This document shows, piece after piece, positions 9,145 to 18,006 of a DNA stretch of 64,000 bases. The stretch covers positions 30,489 through 94,488 of the forward strand of contig JAJECK010000028.1 in NCBI GenBank assembly GCA_022822085.1. Reading direction: 5' to 3'. A model generated the notes under the pieces. The model did no database searches. It was not told the DNA's origin and worked only from the letters and a program-made list of their open reading frames with translations. Positions within the stretch are counted from its first letter, which is position 1. Each line of letters opens with the position of its first letter. Position numbers and translations under genes: made by a program. This stretch comes from Candidatus Poribacteria bacterium. Its GTDB lineage: Bacteria > Poribacteria > WGA-4E > WGA-3G.

Positions 9145-11501
9145 ACACACAAATCGGTTTACCCGAAGGTGCAATTACCCGTTTGGGAAAAGGGTACATA
9201 CGAGGAATGACATATTCTCCTGATGGCACTCAGATGGCTGTCAGCACATTCATCGGTGTTTGGATTTACGATGCCCGCACCGGAGAAGAACTAAATTTGT
9301 TGACAGGACAGCATGGGGAACCTTATGTTTCCGCAGCATATTCCTCGGATGGCAAAACAATCGCAACTGGAGGCACAGATGGGACAGTGCAACTATGGAA
9401 CACACGCACTGGAAAAATTATAAAAAAGTTCAAATATAATGAGGAATATATAAGTTATATAAAATATTCACCTGACGGTCAGACAATCGCAATAAAGGGG
9501 CCAAAAAATACGATTGAACTGTGGAATGCACGCACTGGAAAACACTTTAAATCACTCGCTGGTCATGAAAAGCCTACAACTTTTTATGAAGGACATCCTG
9601 ACGTGACTATTTCCTCCTTTGCATTTTCTCCTGATAGCAAAACAATCGTGAGTGGTGGCGGGGACAAAACAGTACGGTTATGGAATGCGCGCACCGGAGG
9701 AAACATACGAACACTAACAGGACATACAGAAACGGTCGTCGCAGTAGCATTTTCACCAGATGGTGGGACTATCGTAAGTGCGAGCAGGGACAAGACGGTC
9801 CGAATGTGGGACGCACACACAGGGGAAATCATAAATACTCTCACAAGACATAAAGATATTATTGTTTCAGCCGCTTATTCGCCTGATGGCAACACCATCA
9901 TTTCTGCTGGTTGGGATGGTATGTTACATCTATGGAACGCACAAACTGGACAACCTTTAAAGACCTTTGAATTATTTACAGGTGTCCTTCATTTCTCACG
10001 TGGACACGCGGGGGCAATCACACACACTGCATATTCTTCTGACGGTAATACAATCGCAACTGCTGGTGGAGATGGAACAATGCAGTGGTGGGATGCACAT
10101 ACTGGTGAAAAACAGAAAACATTTAAAGGGCATAGTTCTCATTCCGTTAAGTATTCACCAGATGGTAAGACACTCCTAATTGAGATAGGGAACGAGGCGC
10201 AGTTACGGGATGCAGCTACTGGAAAATATATTAATACACTCAAAGGACATAGATATAATATTGAACACATCGTTTTTTCACCAAAGGGTGATATTATTGC
10301 AATTTCAAATGTTGTTGGCACATTAGGATTGTGGGATGCTTCCACTGGAAAAACTATAAAAATATTGGGACAAAATGTTGATATTGAAGACTTTGATCCA
10401 CGCGCCGGTTATTTCCCCGTGTTTTCACCAGATGGAAAGATGATCGCAATTGAACAGGGCAAACAGACGGTGGGGATTTGGAACACAAGCACAGGAGAAC
10501 ACGTAAATACACTCACAGGGCATGAAGGTCCTCTCAGTCTTCCAGTTTTTTCGCCGAATGGCAAAACGATAGTAACAGAAACATTCGTAAGATTTGGTAA
10601 GGGCGGTACTGTCCGCCTATGGGATGTTAAAACTGGAGAAATGATTATGAAATATGAAAATCCAGAGGATTATCTTGTGTTTAGGTACTCACCAGATAGC
10701 AAAACGCTTGCAACAGATTACACTGATAATTCTGTACGACTATGGGATACGACCACTGGGGAAAACATAATAACACTTAAAGGACATACAGATAAGATTT
10801 ATCCTCTGATGTATGAACAGGATGGCAAAACCCTCATAACGCGTAGCAGAAATATGCCGTTCCGATTCTGGGACACGACCACTGGAAAAAACGTAAAAAC
10901 ACTCAAAATGCCGAGTGGATCAAGCACTGAATTGAAGCATTTCCCTAATGGAGATATACATGCAATTGCTATCAATAAATGGGATAAAACCGGATCGCTT
11001 TGGAATCTCACCACGGGACAACGCCTTAAGACCTTACCTAAACATAATGAAGGTATTATTAAGTCTATAAGAGAGAAGTTCTTTGAGTGGTTCCCATCTA
11101 AAAAACACAAGACTCAGTGGGATACCATCAGTTGGAAGATTTTTTCTCCGACCCGTGATACACTTATGGTTGTGATAGAGCACGATAAGATAAGGCTATG
11201 GAATCTCCACACAGGCAAGCCAATAGGAAAACCAATTCATCTCAAAGATCAGCATGTGGATAGGTCAAGTCAAATAGGAAATGCTTTCTATTCACCAGAT
11301 GGTAAAATGTTGGCAACATATCCACTTTCTTATAAGGGACATTTGCGTTTATGGAAGGTATCTACAGGTAAACTCATGAAGACATTCCCATGGCTTACGA
11401 ACCTGAACTCCTATGGAATTAAGTTTTCTCCAGACAGTCGTAAAATTTTAACAGAACATACCGATGGCACAGTACTCATCTGGGACATCCCACAACGATA
11501 G
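9063..11501 (+). CDS. Secreted WD40-repeat protein, tandem copy 3 (812 aa)
   Basis: The signal peptide is nearly identical to that of copy 2, followed by QYEPYTQIGLPEGAITRLGKG and about 17 WD40 blades; it is the longest copy. Blades in the first half (TIVSGGGDKTVRLWN, TIVSASRDKTVRMWD) are close to the WD40 consensus, later ones more degenerate. It ends LIWDIPQR, equivalent to LLWDIPTR of the other two. No enzymatic domain or transmembrane anchor is seen after the signal peptide, so the mature protein should be periplasmic or secreted. It lies 48 bases after copy 2 and 30 bases before the DUF169 gene, so a long transcript could cover all of them. Confidence 0.88.
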   Translation: MKKLFLMFTLFFFVTMCLSPTFAQYEPYTQIGLPEGAITRLGKGYIRGMTYSPDGTQMAVSTFIGVWIYDARTGEELNLLTGQHGEPYVSAAYSSDGKTIATGGTDGTVQLWNTRTGKIIKKFKYNEEYISYIKYSPDGQTIAIKGPKNTIELWNARTGKHFKSLAGHEKPTTFYEGHPDVTISSFAFSPDSKTIVSGGGDKTVRLWNARTGGNIRTLTGHTETVVAVAFSPDGGTIVSASRDKTVRMWDAHTGEIINTLTRHKDIIVSAAYSPDGNTIISAGWDGMLHLWNAQTGQPLKTFELFTGVLHFSRGHAGAITHTAYSSDGNTIATAGGDGTMQWWDAHTGEKQKTFKGHSSHSVKYSPDGKTLLIEIGNEAQLRDAATGKYINTLKGHRYNIEHIVFSPKGDIIAISNVVGTLGLWDASTGKTIKILGQNVDIEDFDPRAGYFPVFSPDGKMIAIEQGKQTVGIWNTSTGEHVNTLTGHEGPLSLPVFSPNGKTIVTETFVRFGKGGTVRLWDVKTGEMIMKYENPEDYLVFRYSPDSKTLATDYTDNSVRLWDTTTGENIITLKGHTDKIYPLMYEQDGKTLITRSRNMPFRFWDTTTGKNVKTLKMPSGSSTELKHFPNGDIHAIAINKWDKTGSLWNLTTGQRLKTLPKHNEGIIKSIREKFFEWFPSKKHKTQWDTISWKIFSPTRDTLMVVIEHDKIRLWNLHTGKPIGKPIHLKDQHVDRSSQIGNAFYSPDGKMLATYPLSYKGHLRLWKVSTGKLMKTFPWLTNLNSYGIKFSPDSRKILTEHTDGTVLIWDIPQR

Positions 11502-11531
11502 TTTCACACATCTAACAACAAAGGAGAAATT

Positions 11532-12218
11532 ATGGCACAACAATTACAACAGCTACTCGGTTTAGACACAACCCCCATTGCGGTAACGTTTCACGACACT
11601 CCACCAGAGGACATATCCCGCGTGGAAAACGTTGAGGCATCCGGTTGTACCTATTGGAAACGCGCATCGGAAGGTAAGACCTTCTATACCGAGGCATCCG
11701 ACCACTACAACTGCCCCATCGGGTGTTACACCCATAACGTTGAACTACCGGACGCACAAATGGAGGAATTGGAAAATACACTCGGTCTGATGGGTGAACT
11801 CGGTTATATTTCTATGGATGAAGTTCCCGGTATCCCACGTAGAGAAATTTCGTTCAAAAATGCAGTCTACGCGCCTTTAGCAGATATGCAAGGGACACCA
11901 GATATAGTTATTGTCTCTGGCACACCGAAGCAGATGATGTTATTAACAGAAGCGGCAACTGCCGCAGGAATCAACACCGAAAACGGTGTGATGGGTAGAC
12001 CGACCTGTGCTGTGGTCCCTGCTGTTATCCAGTCTGATGGAGCCGCGAGCAGTCTGGGATGCATCGGCAACCGTGTCTATACTGCACTCTCTGATGATGA
12101 CTTCTACTTCGCCTTTCCGGGCAAACATGTTGATGCCATCGTTGAAAAGTTAGAGACAATTGTGAATGCCAACCGTGCGTTAGAGGAATATCATCAGCAG
12201 CGTCAAGCGGAGATTTGA
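11532..12218 (+). CDS. DUF169 family protein (228 aa)
   Basis: The sequence fits the DUF169 family of cytosolic proteins of unknown function: TTPIAVTFHDTPPED near the N-terminus, conserved cysteines in ASGCTYWKRA and YNCPIGCYTHNV, and a C-terminal GCIGNR plus FAFPGKH segment. The clustered cysteines suggest metal or cofactor binding, which is inference. AAAGGAG lies 6-7 bases before the ATG. Its stop overlaps the next start context (TGAATG), so it is translationally coupled to the dehydrogenase. The CUAEP radical SAM gene lies in the same direction 7 kb upstream, with the WD40 genes between them. Confidence 0.85.
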   Translation: MAQQLQQLLGLDTTPIAVTFHDTPPEDISRVENVEASGCTYWKRASEGKTFYTEASDHYNCPIGCYTHNVELPDAQMEELENTLGLMGELGYISMDEVPGIPRREISFKNAVYAPLADMQGTPDIVIVSGTPKQMMLLTEAATAAGINTENGVMGRPTCAVVPAVIQSDGAASSLGCIGNRVYTALSDDDFYFAFPGKHVDAIVEKLETIVNANRALEEYHQQRQAEI

Positions 12219-13010
12219 ATGGAAACCGTCGCAGTTATAACTGGTGCAGCGAGCGGTATCGGACGCGGTATGGCGGAAAGGTTCACTGCAGAAGGGATGG
12301 CGGTTGTCCTTGCAGATATTGAAGAAAAGCCGTTAGCAAAACTTGAAGCAGATTTGCGTGCTAAAGGTGCAACCGTCATCGCTGTCCGAACTGATGTGTC
12401 AAATGTTGACGATGTTGAAAACCTTGCAGTGCAAACATACAACACCTTTGGCGCGGTGCATATCCTCTGCAACAATGCTGGTGTTGTCTGTAGTCGTCCT
12501 ATCTGGGAACATACCATCACCGATTGGGAGTGGGTATTAGGTGTAAACCTATGGGGTGTCATCCACGGAGTCCGCACGTTTGTTCCCCGCATGCTTTCAC
12601 AAGATACCGAATGTCATATCGTCAATACTGCTTCTATCCTCGGTTTGGTCCGTGCGCCAGGTGAAGGTATCTATAAGGTGAGCAAGCACGGAGTTGTTGC
12701 ACTTTCAGAAACCCTCGCCGATGAGTTAGCACTAAAAAGTTCAAAAATTCAGGTGCATGTACTGTGTCCCGGATGGGTGCGGACAGGTATTTTAGACTCT
12801 GCCAGAAACCGTCCAGATGATGAATCTCACCACCATAATCGCGACATTACAGATAACCGAAATGTCCGGACTGAGATGGAAGCAGGCATGTCGCCTGCGG
12901 AGGTAGCAGATCATGTCTACAATGCTATCCAGAACGGCACATTTTATATTCACACACATCCAGAACACAAAGCATGGGTGCAGAAGCGTATGGAGGGCAT
13001 CCTCAAATAA
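12219..13010 (+). CDS. Short-chain dehydrogenase/reductase (263 aa)
   Basis: This is a classical SDR: the Rossmann cofactor motif TGAASGIG lies near residues 8-15, D35 in LADIEEK suggests NAD preference, the NNAG motif is present, and the active-site set is a serine in NTASILG with YKVSK (Tyr-x-x-x-Lys) about 14 residues later. A C-terminal extension after residue 190 carries the substrate loop. The substrate cannot be told from sequence. The ATG directly follows the DUF169 stop codon, so the two genes are coupled and may act in one pathway. Confidence 0.9.
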   Translation: METVAVITGAASGIGRGMAERFTAEGMAVVLADIEEKPLAKLEADLRAKGATVIAVRTDVSNVDDVENLAVQTYNTFGAVHILCNNAGVVCSRPIWEHTITDWEWVLGVNLWGVIHGVRTFVPRMLSQDTECHIVNTASILGLVRAPGEGIYKVSKHGVVALSETLADELALKSSKIQVHVLCPGWVRTGILDSARNRPDDESHHHNRDITDNRNVRTEMEAGMSPAEVADHVYNAIQNGTFYIHTHPEHKAWVQKRMEGILK

Positions 13011-13308
13011 GCCTGTAAGCAGATATTTTGATTAGAAGGGTTCTACCCCCAATATTAAGATTCTTGGAAACACGGAGAACACTGAAGAAAACGGAAAATT
13101 TCATCCCATTCAGAATGATATTCAAATAAATTCCATTCTGAGAAAACGCCTCTTATCCGTGATTCAGAAAGAACAGAATCTCAACAATTGAATCCCACTG
13201 TTCGTAAGTAGATTCAAATTGACATTCACCCCCAAAAAGATTATAATGATTATAAAACAAATAAGAAATGTCTGCATCTGTTACATAGAAGGCAAAGGAA
13301 AGATCAGC
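13011..13308 (+). other. Non-coding gap between the SDR and lipoprotein genes
   Basis: I see no convincing gene here. It holds a 7-bp inverted repeat (CAGAATG/CATTCTG near 13111-13143) and a 'GTGATTCAGAAAGAACAGAATC' -like stretch near 13158 that recalls the hairpins at 17873-17911. The open frame of the next gene extends back into it, but without coding character or a start signal. Confidence 0.4.
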
Positions 13309-13809
13309 GTGTTCCGCTTACAATCGCAAATTCGAGTAGCCATAATTACCTGCATTTGCACACTCATGCTACTTTCATGCGGAACAGGTGAAATCCAAAA
13401 CTTTGAAGGTATCAGCATCTTAACCGAACCACGTGTGAATCGGATAAACGTCACAATCTATCTGACTGATAAACACGGGATTCCACTGATATGGAATCAA
13501 AGCATTCTTAGTCCAAGTGTCGGTGTAAGTACTATTTCTGATGCAGATTTTACCACTAACGCGAAAGTCTACTCTATGCGAAACGGGCAAAAACATCGGA
13601 AGGTTTATGACGGGAGACTTGTTGATGTGCGATGGGCACAGGAAGCGAATAGTATTGACAGACTTCTAAAGGCACAAATCCCACTCAGGCTGATTGAAGA
13701 AGACCCCGAACGTGATACATACAAAGGTGTTATCACTGTTGAAATAAAGACTGATAAACAAGGACCTTTTTCAGATACCGATGAAGAGGCAATTATTTAT
13801 TCGAGGTAA
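13309..13809 (+). CDS. Predicted lipoprotein of unknown function (166 aa)
   Basis: I chose the GTG at 13309: AAGGAA (13295-13300) lies 8 bases upstream, and the protein then begins with a basic segment, a hydrophobic stretch and the lipobox LLSC followed by GTGEIQ. An upstream ATG at 13219 would add 30 residues ahead of the signal peptide. The mature part (ILTEPRVNRINVTIYLTDKHGIPL...) is rich in beta-strand patterning and matches no family I recognise. The permease gene starts 2 bases after the stop, so the two are coupled; a membrane-transport accessory role is possible but unproven. Confidence 0.65.
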   Translation: MFRLQSQIRVAIITCICTLMLLSCGTGEIQNFEGISILTEPRVNRINVTIYLTDKHGIPLIWNQSILSPSVGVSTISDADFTTNAKVYSMRNGQKHRKVYDGRLVDVRWAQEANSIDRLLKAQIPLRLIEEDPERDTYKGVITVEIKTDKQGPFSDTDEEAIIYSR

Positions 13810-13811
13810 CG

Positions 13812-14669
13812 ATGCCTATTCACACACAAGACTATAGACATTGGGAAGGCACATTAATACCCCGAAACCACACGCGGTGGTGGGTCATTGCAAAGGCAGA
13901 ACTAAAACTTCTCGCAAAACGCAAAATCGTACGATTGATTGTCGCGATCCCCCCAGTAATCTACTTCTTAGCACACGCAATCCTTATCTACATTGTGAAT
14001 TTATTTGAAAATGTAGATTTACCGTTCGAAATTGATATGGGTTTCTTTCAAAATTTTCTCTTTAGAATGGATACTCTCTCCGGGTTTCTCGTTGCCCTTA
14101 TATCCATTTTTGGCGGTGCCGGACTAATTGCAAATGATCTAAAAAGCAATGCACTTTCACTTTACCTGTCCAAACCCATTTCGTGGTATGATTATCTGGT
14201 CGGTAAATTCATTGTAGTCGGGACATTACTTATCTGCATGACATTGGTCCCTGGGTTAATGTTATTCTTGGAACAAGCCCTATTGTCCGACTTCACGTTT
14301 TTTAAAGAACATTATTGGGCAATCTTCTCTATTATTGCCTATTCACTGGTAATCACTGGCATCACGAGTCTATTAATATTATTCTTCTCTTCACTGACTA
14401 CCAACTCGCGCTATGCGACAATTGGATTTTGTGCTATTTGGTTTGGATTGCCTGTGATTGCCATTATCCTTAAAGAGGTGTTTTCGATAAGTACAGTCTC
14501 TATTGTTTCAATTTGGGCAAACTATGATATACTTGGAAGTGTTCTCTTTGGCGAGCCTGCCGATTTTGATATACATTGGGGCTGGACGATTCTCGCCCTA
14601 TCCGCGTTGACTGCCGCCTGTGTCTATGTGCTGCGTCTACGGATACGTGCAGTGCAAATCGTCAAATAA
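13812..14669 (+). CDS. ABC-2-type transporter permease (285 aa)
   Basis: The protein has a cytoplasmic N-terminus (WWVIAKAELKLLAKRK) and about six hydrophobic segments, with the typical ABC-2 permease block GAGLIANDLKSNALSLYLSKPISWYDYLVGKF between the second and third. It would be the membrane subunit of an ABC exporter in the inner membrane. No ATPase gene is adjacent, so the partner must be encoded elsewhere. GAGG overlapping the previous stop serves as ribosome-binding site. The convergent amidohydrolase gene ends 3 bases downstream. Confidence 0.8.
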   Translation: MPIHTQDYRHWEGTLIPRNHTRWWVIAKAELKLLAKRKIVRLIVAIPPVIYFLAHAILIYIVNLFENVDLPFEIDMGFFQNFLFRMDTLSGFLVALISIFGGAGLIANDLKSNALSLYLSKPISWYDYLVGKFIVVGTLLICMTLVPGLMLFLEQALLSDFTFFKEHYWAIFSIIAYSLVITGITSLLILFFSSLTTNSRYATIGFCAIWFGLPVIAIILKEVFSISTVSIVSIWANYDILGSVLFGEPADFDIHWGWTILALSALTAACVYVLRLRIRAVQIVK

Positions 14670-14672
14670 ACA

Positions 14673-15530
14673 CTACTTTAAGCGTGCACCGTTTGCATCC
14701 CACATTTCATGTTCAGAATATATCTGCGGCGGGGTTATCGGTGTAAGAGTCGGCATCCAGTCTGGCCGGAACTGCTGAACCAACCGAACCGCATTCTGAT
14801 ACGCAATCCGTTCTTTCGTCTCGTCGTCAAGTTGTGCCTCCTCTATCTGGGATTGAACCAAACGAAAATCGTAATACGGGAGATCACTGCCGAACATAAT
14901 TTGATCATTGCCGAGGTTATTCACGAGATGCTCTAAGTTCCAACTTTCATCACCCACAGGTTTTTGGGCAATATCGTACCAGATATTTTCTTGCTTTGCA
15001 CAATGTGCAATCGCATCGAGTTGACCTGCTTTGTTCATTGAGACGTGTCCGATGATGAAAGTTATTGATGGAAATCTGGCTGCATACGCGGCGATATTTT
15101 GCGTGGAACCTGCTTGATGCAGTAGACATAACCCGTTGTGCATTGCTACGACTTCAAGGAACGCGTACAATTCACCACCGAGTGAATGTCCCGATAAGGC
15201 GGGGTGACATACAAATCCGACTAAACCATCCTCCTGCATTGCTCTATCAAGTTCGTCTACACCTGCTTGTTCCTGTCGCACCTCTGCTATCCCAAGTCCG
15301 ATGGGGAATCGTTCTGGATACTTCCGGCATGCATTTGCAATTACTTCGTTCTGAGCCCGGGAGTCCAATACACCGCGTGCCTGTGGACCGCCTGCTGTCG
15401 GACACGGGATCGCACCGATAACATCTGCAGAAGCCATCCGTGCTAAACATTTGCCAACACTCTGACCAATAACCGGTGCACGCGATACCGTCATACCGAT
15501 ATGACAATGGACATCAATATAGGGACGCAT
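14673..15530 (-). CDS. Amidohydrolase (TIM-barrel, amidohydrolase_2 type) (285 aa)
   Basis: The N-terminal metal-binding motif DVHCHIG (HxH), LLHQAGS in the middle, TFIIGHVSMNK (histidine) and MFGSDLPYYDF (aspartate) near residue 215 form the usual metal site of the amidohydrolase superfamily. Members act as decarboxylases or lactone/amide hydrolases, so the substrate is open. No signal peptide is present. AGGAGAGG precedes the ATG. It lies 17 bases downstream of the PhyH-type dioxygenase gene and is probably in its operon, suggesting successive steps in degradation of the same compound. Confidence 0.85.
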   Translation of the reverse strand: MRPYIDVHCHIGMTVSRAPVIGQSVGKCLARMASADVIGAIPCPTAGGPQARGVLDSRAQNEVIANACRKYPERFPIGLGIAEVRQEQAGVDELDRAMQEDGLVGFVCHPALSGHSLGGELYAFLEVVAMHNGLCLLHQAGSTQNIAAYAARFPSITFIIGHVSMNKAGQLDAIAHCAKQENIWYDIAQKPVGDESWNLEHLVNNLGNDQIMFGSDLPYYDFRLVQSQIEEAQLDDETKERIAYQNAVRLVQQFRPDWMPTLTPITPPQIYSEHEMWDANGARLK

Positions 15531-15547
15531 AAGTTATCCTCTCCTGA

Positions 15548-16315
15548 TTAAAAGTTTGGAACTTGTTCATAAGAATTAAAGCCGTCTGTCCTGTCTTCAC
15601 CTTGCAACAGATAAATCTTGTGAGTCGAACGCCATTCAGCTCCCGGATAACGAACATGTGCTGGCATATAACGCATTGTGTAACCACACCGTCGTTTTTG
15701 AGATACATTCGGACTGGAATTATGGATTGTCCACGCATCATGAAAATGACACTCACCGACTTCTAATTCCAAATTCACTGCCTTTGATTCGTCTAAGTCT
15801 GCCTCCACAACTTCACTACCAAAGAGGTTATTCTCACGATTCACCGCCTCATAGCGACGGTCACGATAGTTATGGCTACCGGGAATAACCCGCATGCAAC
15901 CGTTTTCAACTTTGGACTCATCCACTGCAAGCCACATGGTTATAACGTGCATCGGATCAAGAGATTCACCCCAGTAAACACCGTCCTGATGCCACGGTAC
16001 CGCCATGCCATCGTTTTCACGTTTGCTAATAAAGTGACTTGACCAAAGCAAGATATCCGGTCCAATTAATTGTTCAATCACCTTCAACACATTTGGATGT
16101 GTGAGATACTTGAAAAGATATGGATGCTCAAAATGCGGCACATCCATCTGTTCGGGACGTTTGCCTTCTGGCAGATTCTCAATCATATCATCAACATAAT
16201 CGCGTAACTCATCTAATTCTGTTTCGGTGAAAATACGACCAAAAGTGAGATATCCATTTTCCTTGTAAAATCTAATCTGTTTGTCTGAAACCGTTGTTTC
16301 AACTTGCCAATTCAT
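15548..16315 (-). CDS. Phytanoyl-CoA dioxygenase (PhyH) family oxygenase (255 aa)
   Basis: This is an Fe(II)/2-oxoglutarate oxygenase. The HxD motif is H109-Q-D111 in VPWHQDGVYWG, the distal histidine is H198 in WTIHNSSPN, and arginines around 209-215 could bind 2-oxoglutarate. GSH in MRVIPGSHNYR is also typical. Length is normal for the family, which in bacteria hydroxylates varied small molecules rather than phytanoyl-CoA. AGGTGAT precedes the ATG. It is the first gene of a likely two-gene operon with the amidohydrolase. Confidence 0.9.
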   Translation of the reverse strand: MNWQVETTVSDKQIRFYKENGYLTFGRIFTETELDELRDYVDDMIENLPEGKRPEQMDVPHFEHPYLFKYLTHPNVLKVIEQLIGPDILLWSSHFISKRENDGMAVPWHQDGVYWGESLDPMHVITMWLAVDESKVENGCMRVIPGSHNYRDRRYEAVNRENNLFGSEVVEADLDESKAVNLELEVGECHFHDAWTIHNSSPNVSQKRRCGYTMRYMPAHVRYPGAEWRSTHKIYLLQGEDRTDGFNSYEQVPNF

Positions 16316-16442
16316 ATATCACCTATTTTCAATAATGAAATCAAAATTCAGTTCAACAAAGTATAGCACATCACTGTTTTATTGACTACATTCAATTGAT
16401 ACTGCCAGGGTTATTCTAATTCTAATGATTCTAATCCTCTGC

Positions 16443-16472
16443 TTGACAAGAGGACACTGCACATGATAAACT
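16443..16472 (+). promoter_or_regulatory. Candidate promoter for glycerate kinase, leaderless
   Basis: TTGACA (16443-16448) and TAAACT (16467-16472) are 18 bases apart, and the ATG at 16480 follows 7 bases later with no Shine-Dalgarno in between. The geometry is the same as at 3023-3059. Support is a pattern match only. Confidence 0.4.
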
Positions 16473-16479
16473 TTCAACT

Positions 16480-17667
16480 ATGAAAATAGTAGTAGCCCCA
16501 GATTCATTCAAGGGAAGCGTCACTGCCTTGCAAGCCGCGAATGCTATTGAGAAAGGGATTCGCCGCGTGTTTCCAGATGCGGTTATAGAAAAAATTCCGA
16601 TGGCAGATGGTGGAGAAGGCACTGTACAATCCCTTGTTGATGCAGTTGGCGGACATATTCGTACGCAGTGCGTGCTTGCGCCTCTTGGAAACGAAGTTGA
16701 CGCAGAATTCGGTATTCTTTCGGAAGGTGAAACAGCGGTCATTGAGATGGCATCCGCTTCTGGTCTGCCGCTTGTTCCACCTGATAAGCGGAATCCGTTG
16801 CGAACTACTACTTATGGCACAGGACAACTTATACACGCTGCTTTGGAAGCGGGATGTAGACGTTTAATCATCGGTATCGGTGGCAGTGCGACCAATGATG
16901 GCGGCACTGGCATGGCTGAGGCACTCGGTGCAAAATTTCTGAATGTGAATGGAGAACCGATTCCACACGGCGGCGGTGGACTGAATAAATTAGCATCAAT
17001 AGATATAACGGGTTTGCATCCCGCTATTTCGGAAACAGAAACGGTTGTCGCTTGTGATGTCAACAATCCGTTGACTGGTCCAGAGGGAGCATCACATATC
17101 TATGGACCGCAGAAGGGTGGGACGCCTGAGATGGTGGAAACGCTTGATGCACATCTGGGACACTATGACAAGGTGTTGACGCGGACATTTGGACAATCCT
17201 TTGACAACATTCCAGGTGCTGGTGCTGCGGGAGGATTAGGGGCAGGACTCATGGCATTTCTCAACGCCGAATTGAGACTCGGTGTTGACATTATGATAGA
17301 CACTGTTAAACTCAAAGAACGGATGAAGGGTGCATCTTTGGTTTTCACAGGTGAAGGACAATTGGATTTTCAGACTGCGTTTGGGAAGACGCCTGTTGGC
17401 GTTGCGAAGGTCGCGAAAGCGGGCAAAATTCCTGTTATAGCAATTGCAGGGGGGATTGGCGAAGGTGCTGATGCCGTGTATGATGCTGGGATTGATGGGA
17501 TGTTAGGCATTGTGCAGGCACCGATGTCGCTTGAGGATGCTGTTGCAGATGCACCGCAACTGATAGCGGATACTGCTGAACAGGTTGCAAGATTAATCGC
17601 TATTGGCAACACCTTTAATATCGGGCAACAAAGGAATGAAATTCAACCGCTTATTAACGTTTATTAG
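16480..17667 (+). CDS. Glycerate kinase, type II (GarK/GlxK-like) (395 aa)
   Basis: The protein starts MKIVVAPDSFKGS and contains IPMADGGEGT, IGIGGSATNDGGTGMAEALGA and GAGAAGGLGAGL, all signatures of the glycerate 2-kinase family that phosphorylates D-glycerate with ATP in the cytosol. Family members end around 375-380 residues. Here the last residues (about NIGQQRNEIQPLINVY) run into a repeated hairpin at 17650-17683, so the C-terminus looks extended by repeat DNA. It stands alone between divergent and convergent neighbours, with a possible leaderless promoter upstream. Glycerate could come from sugar-acid catabolism, such as that suggested by the dehydratase at 19926. Confidence 0.93.
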   Translation: MKIVVAPDSFKGSVTALQAANAIEKGIRRVFPDAVIEKIPMADGGEGTVQSLVDAVGGHIRTQCVLAPLGNEVDAEFGILSEGETAVIEMASASGLPLVPPDKRNPLRTTTYGTGQLIHAALEAGCRRLIIGIGGSATNDGGTGMAEALGAKFLNVNGEPIPHGGGGLNKLASIDITGLHPAISETETVVACDVNNPLTGPEGASHIYGPQKGGTPEMVETLDAHLGHYDKVLTRTFGQSFDNIPGAGAAGGLGAGLMAFLNAELRLGVDIMIDTVKLKERMKGASLVFTGEGQLDFQTAFGKTPVGVAKVAKAGKIPVIAIAGGIGEGADAVYDAGIDGMLGIVQAPMSLEDAVADAPQLIADTAEQVARLIAIGNTFNIGQQRNEIQPLINVY

Positions 17668-17723
17668 GGTAAACGTTAATAAGGAGATTGCTTATTAACG
17701 TTTAATGGTGCAAACGTTAATAA
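17650..17723. repeat. Two tandem hairpins sharing a 14-bp unit, overlapping the glycerate kinase stop
   Basis: CTTATTAACGTTTA (17650-17663) is perfectly inverted at 17670-17683 with a 6-base loop. A second copy at 17691-17704 forms a similar hairpin with 17712-17723. The first hairpin contains the last codons and the stop of the kinase gene. It may also serve as a terminator, but no T-run follows. Confidence 0.85.
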
Positions 17724-17872
17724 CAGTCTTGCCTAATAGCATAAGAGAATGTAAAATTATTAGCACAATTCCTTGAAATCAAAGTGAGATGATCTAAAAT
17801 GAATCCAGAAAACTTCAAAGTTTTAAGTGCAGGTAAATGTATCCGGAGTATAGGCAATCATCACTGAAAGAA

Positions 17873-17970
17873 CAGAATCACTCAGTAAAAAACAAAAATA
17901 GCGTGATTCTGACTAAGGTGTAGTGAATCAACGTCAACTGCGTTATCGGCAGGAGGTATTGATTCACTAC
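17873..17970. repeat. Two hairpins between convergent genes
   Basis: CAGAATCAC (17873-17881) is inverted as GTGATTCTG at 17903-17911. GTAGTGAATCAA (17920-17931) is perfectly inverted as TTGATTCACTAC at 17959-17970 with a 27-base loop. They fill the 340-bp gap between the convergent kinase and sulfatase genes; no gene is seen there. A transcription-stop or small mobile-repeat origin is possible. Confidence 0.7.
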
Positions 17971-18006
17971 AATATTAAACCTATATTGCATTTGACGAAG
18001 TATCTA

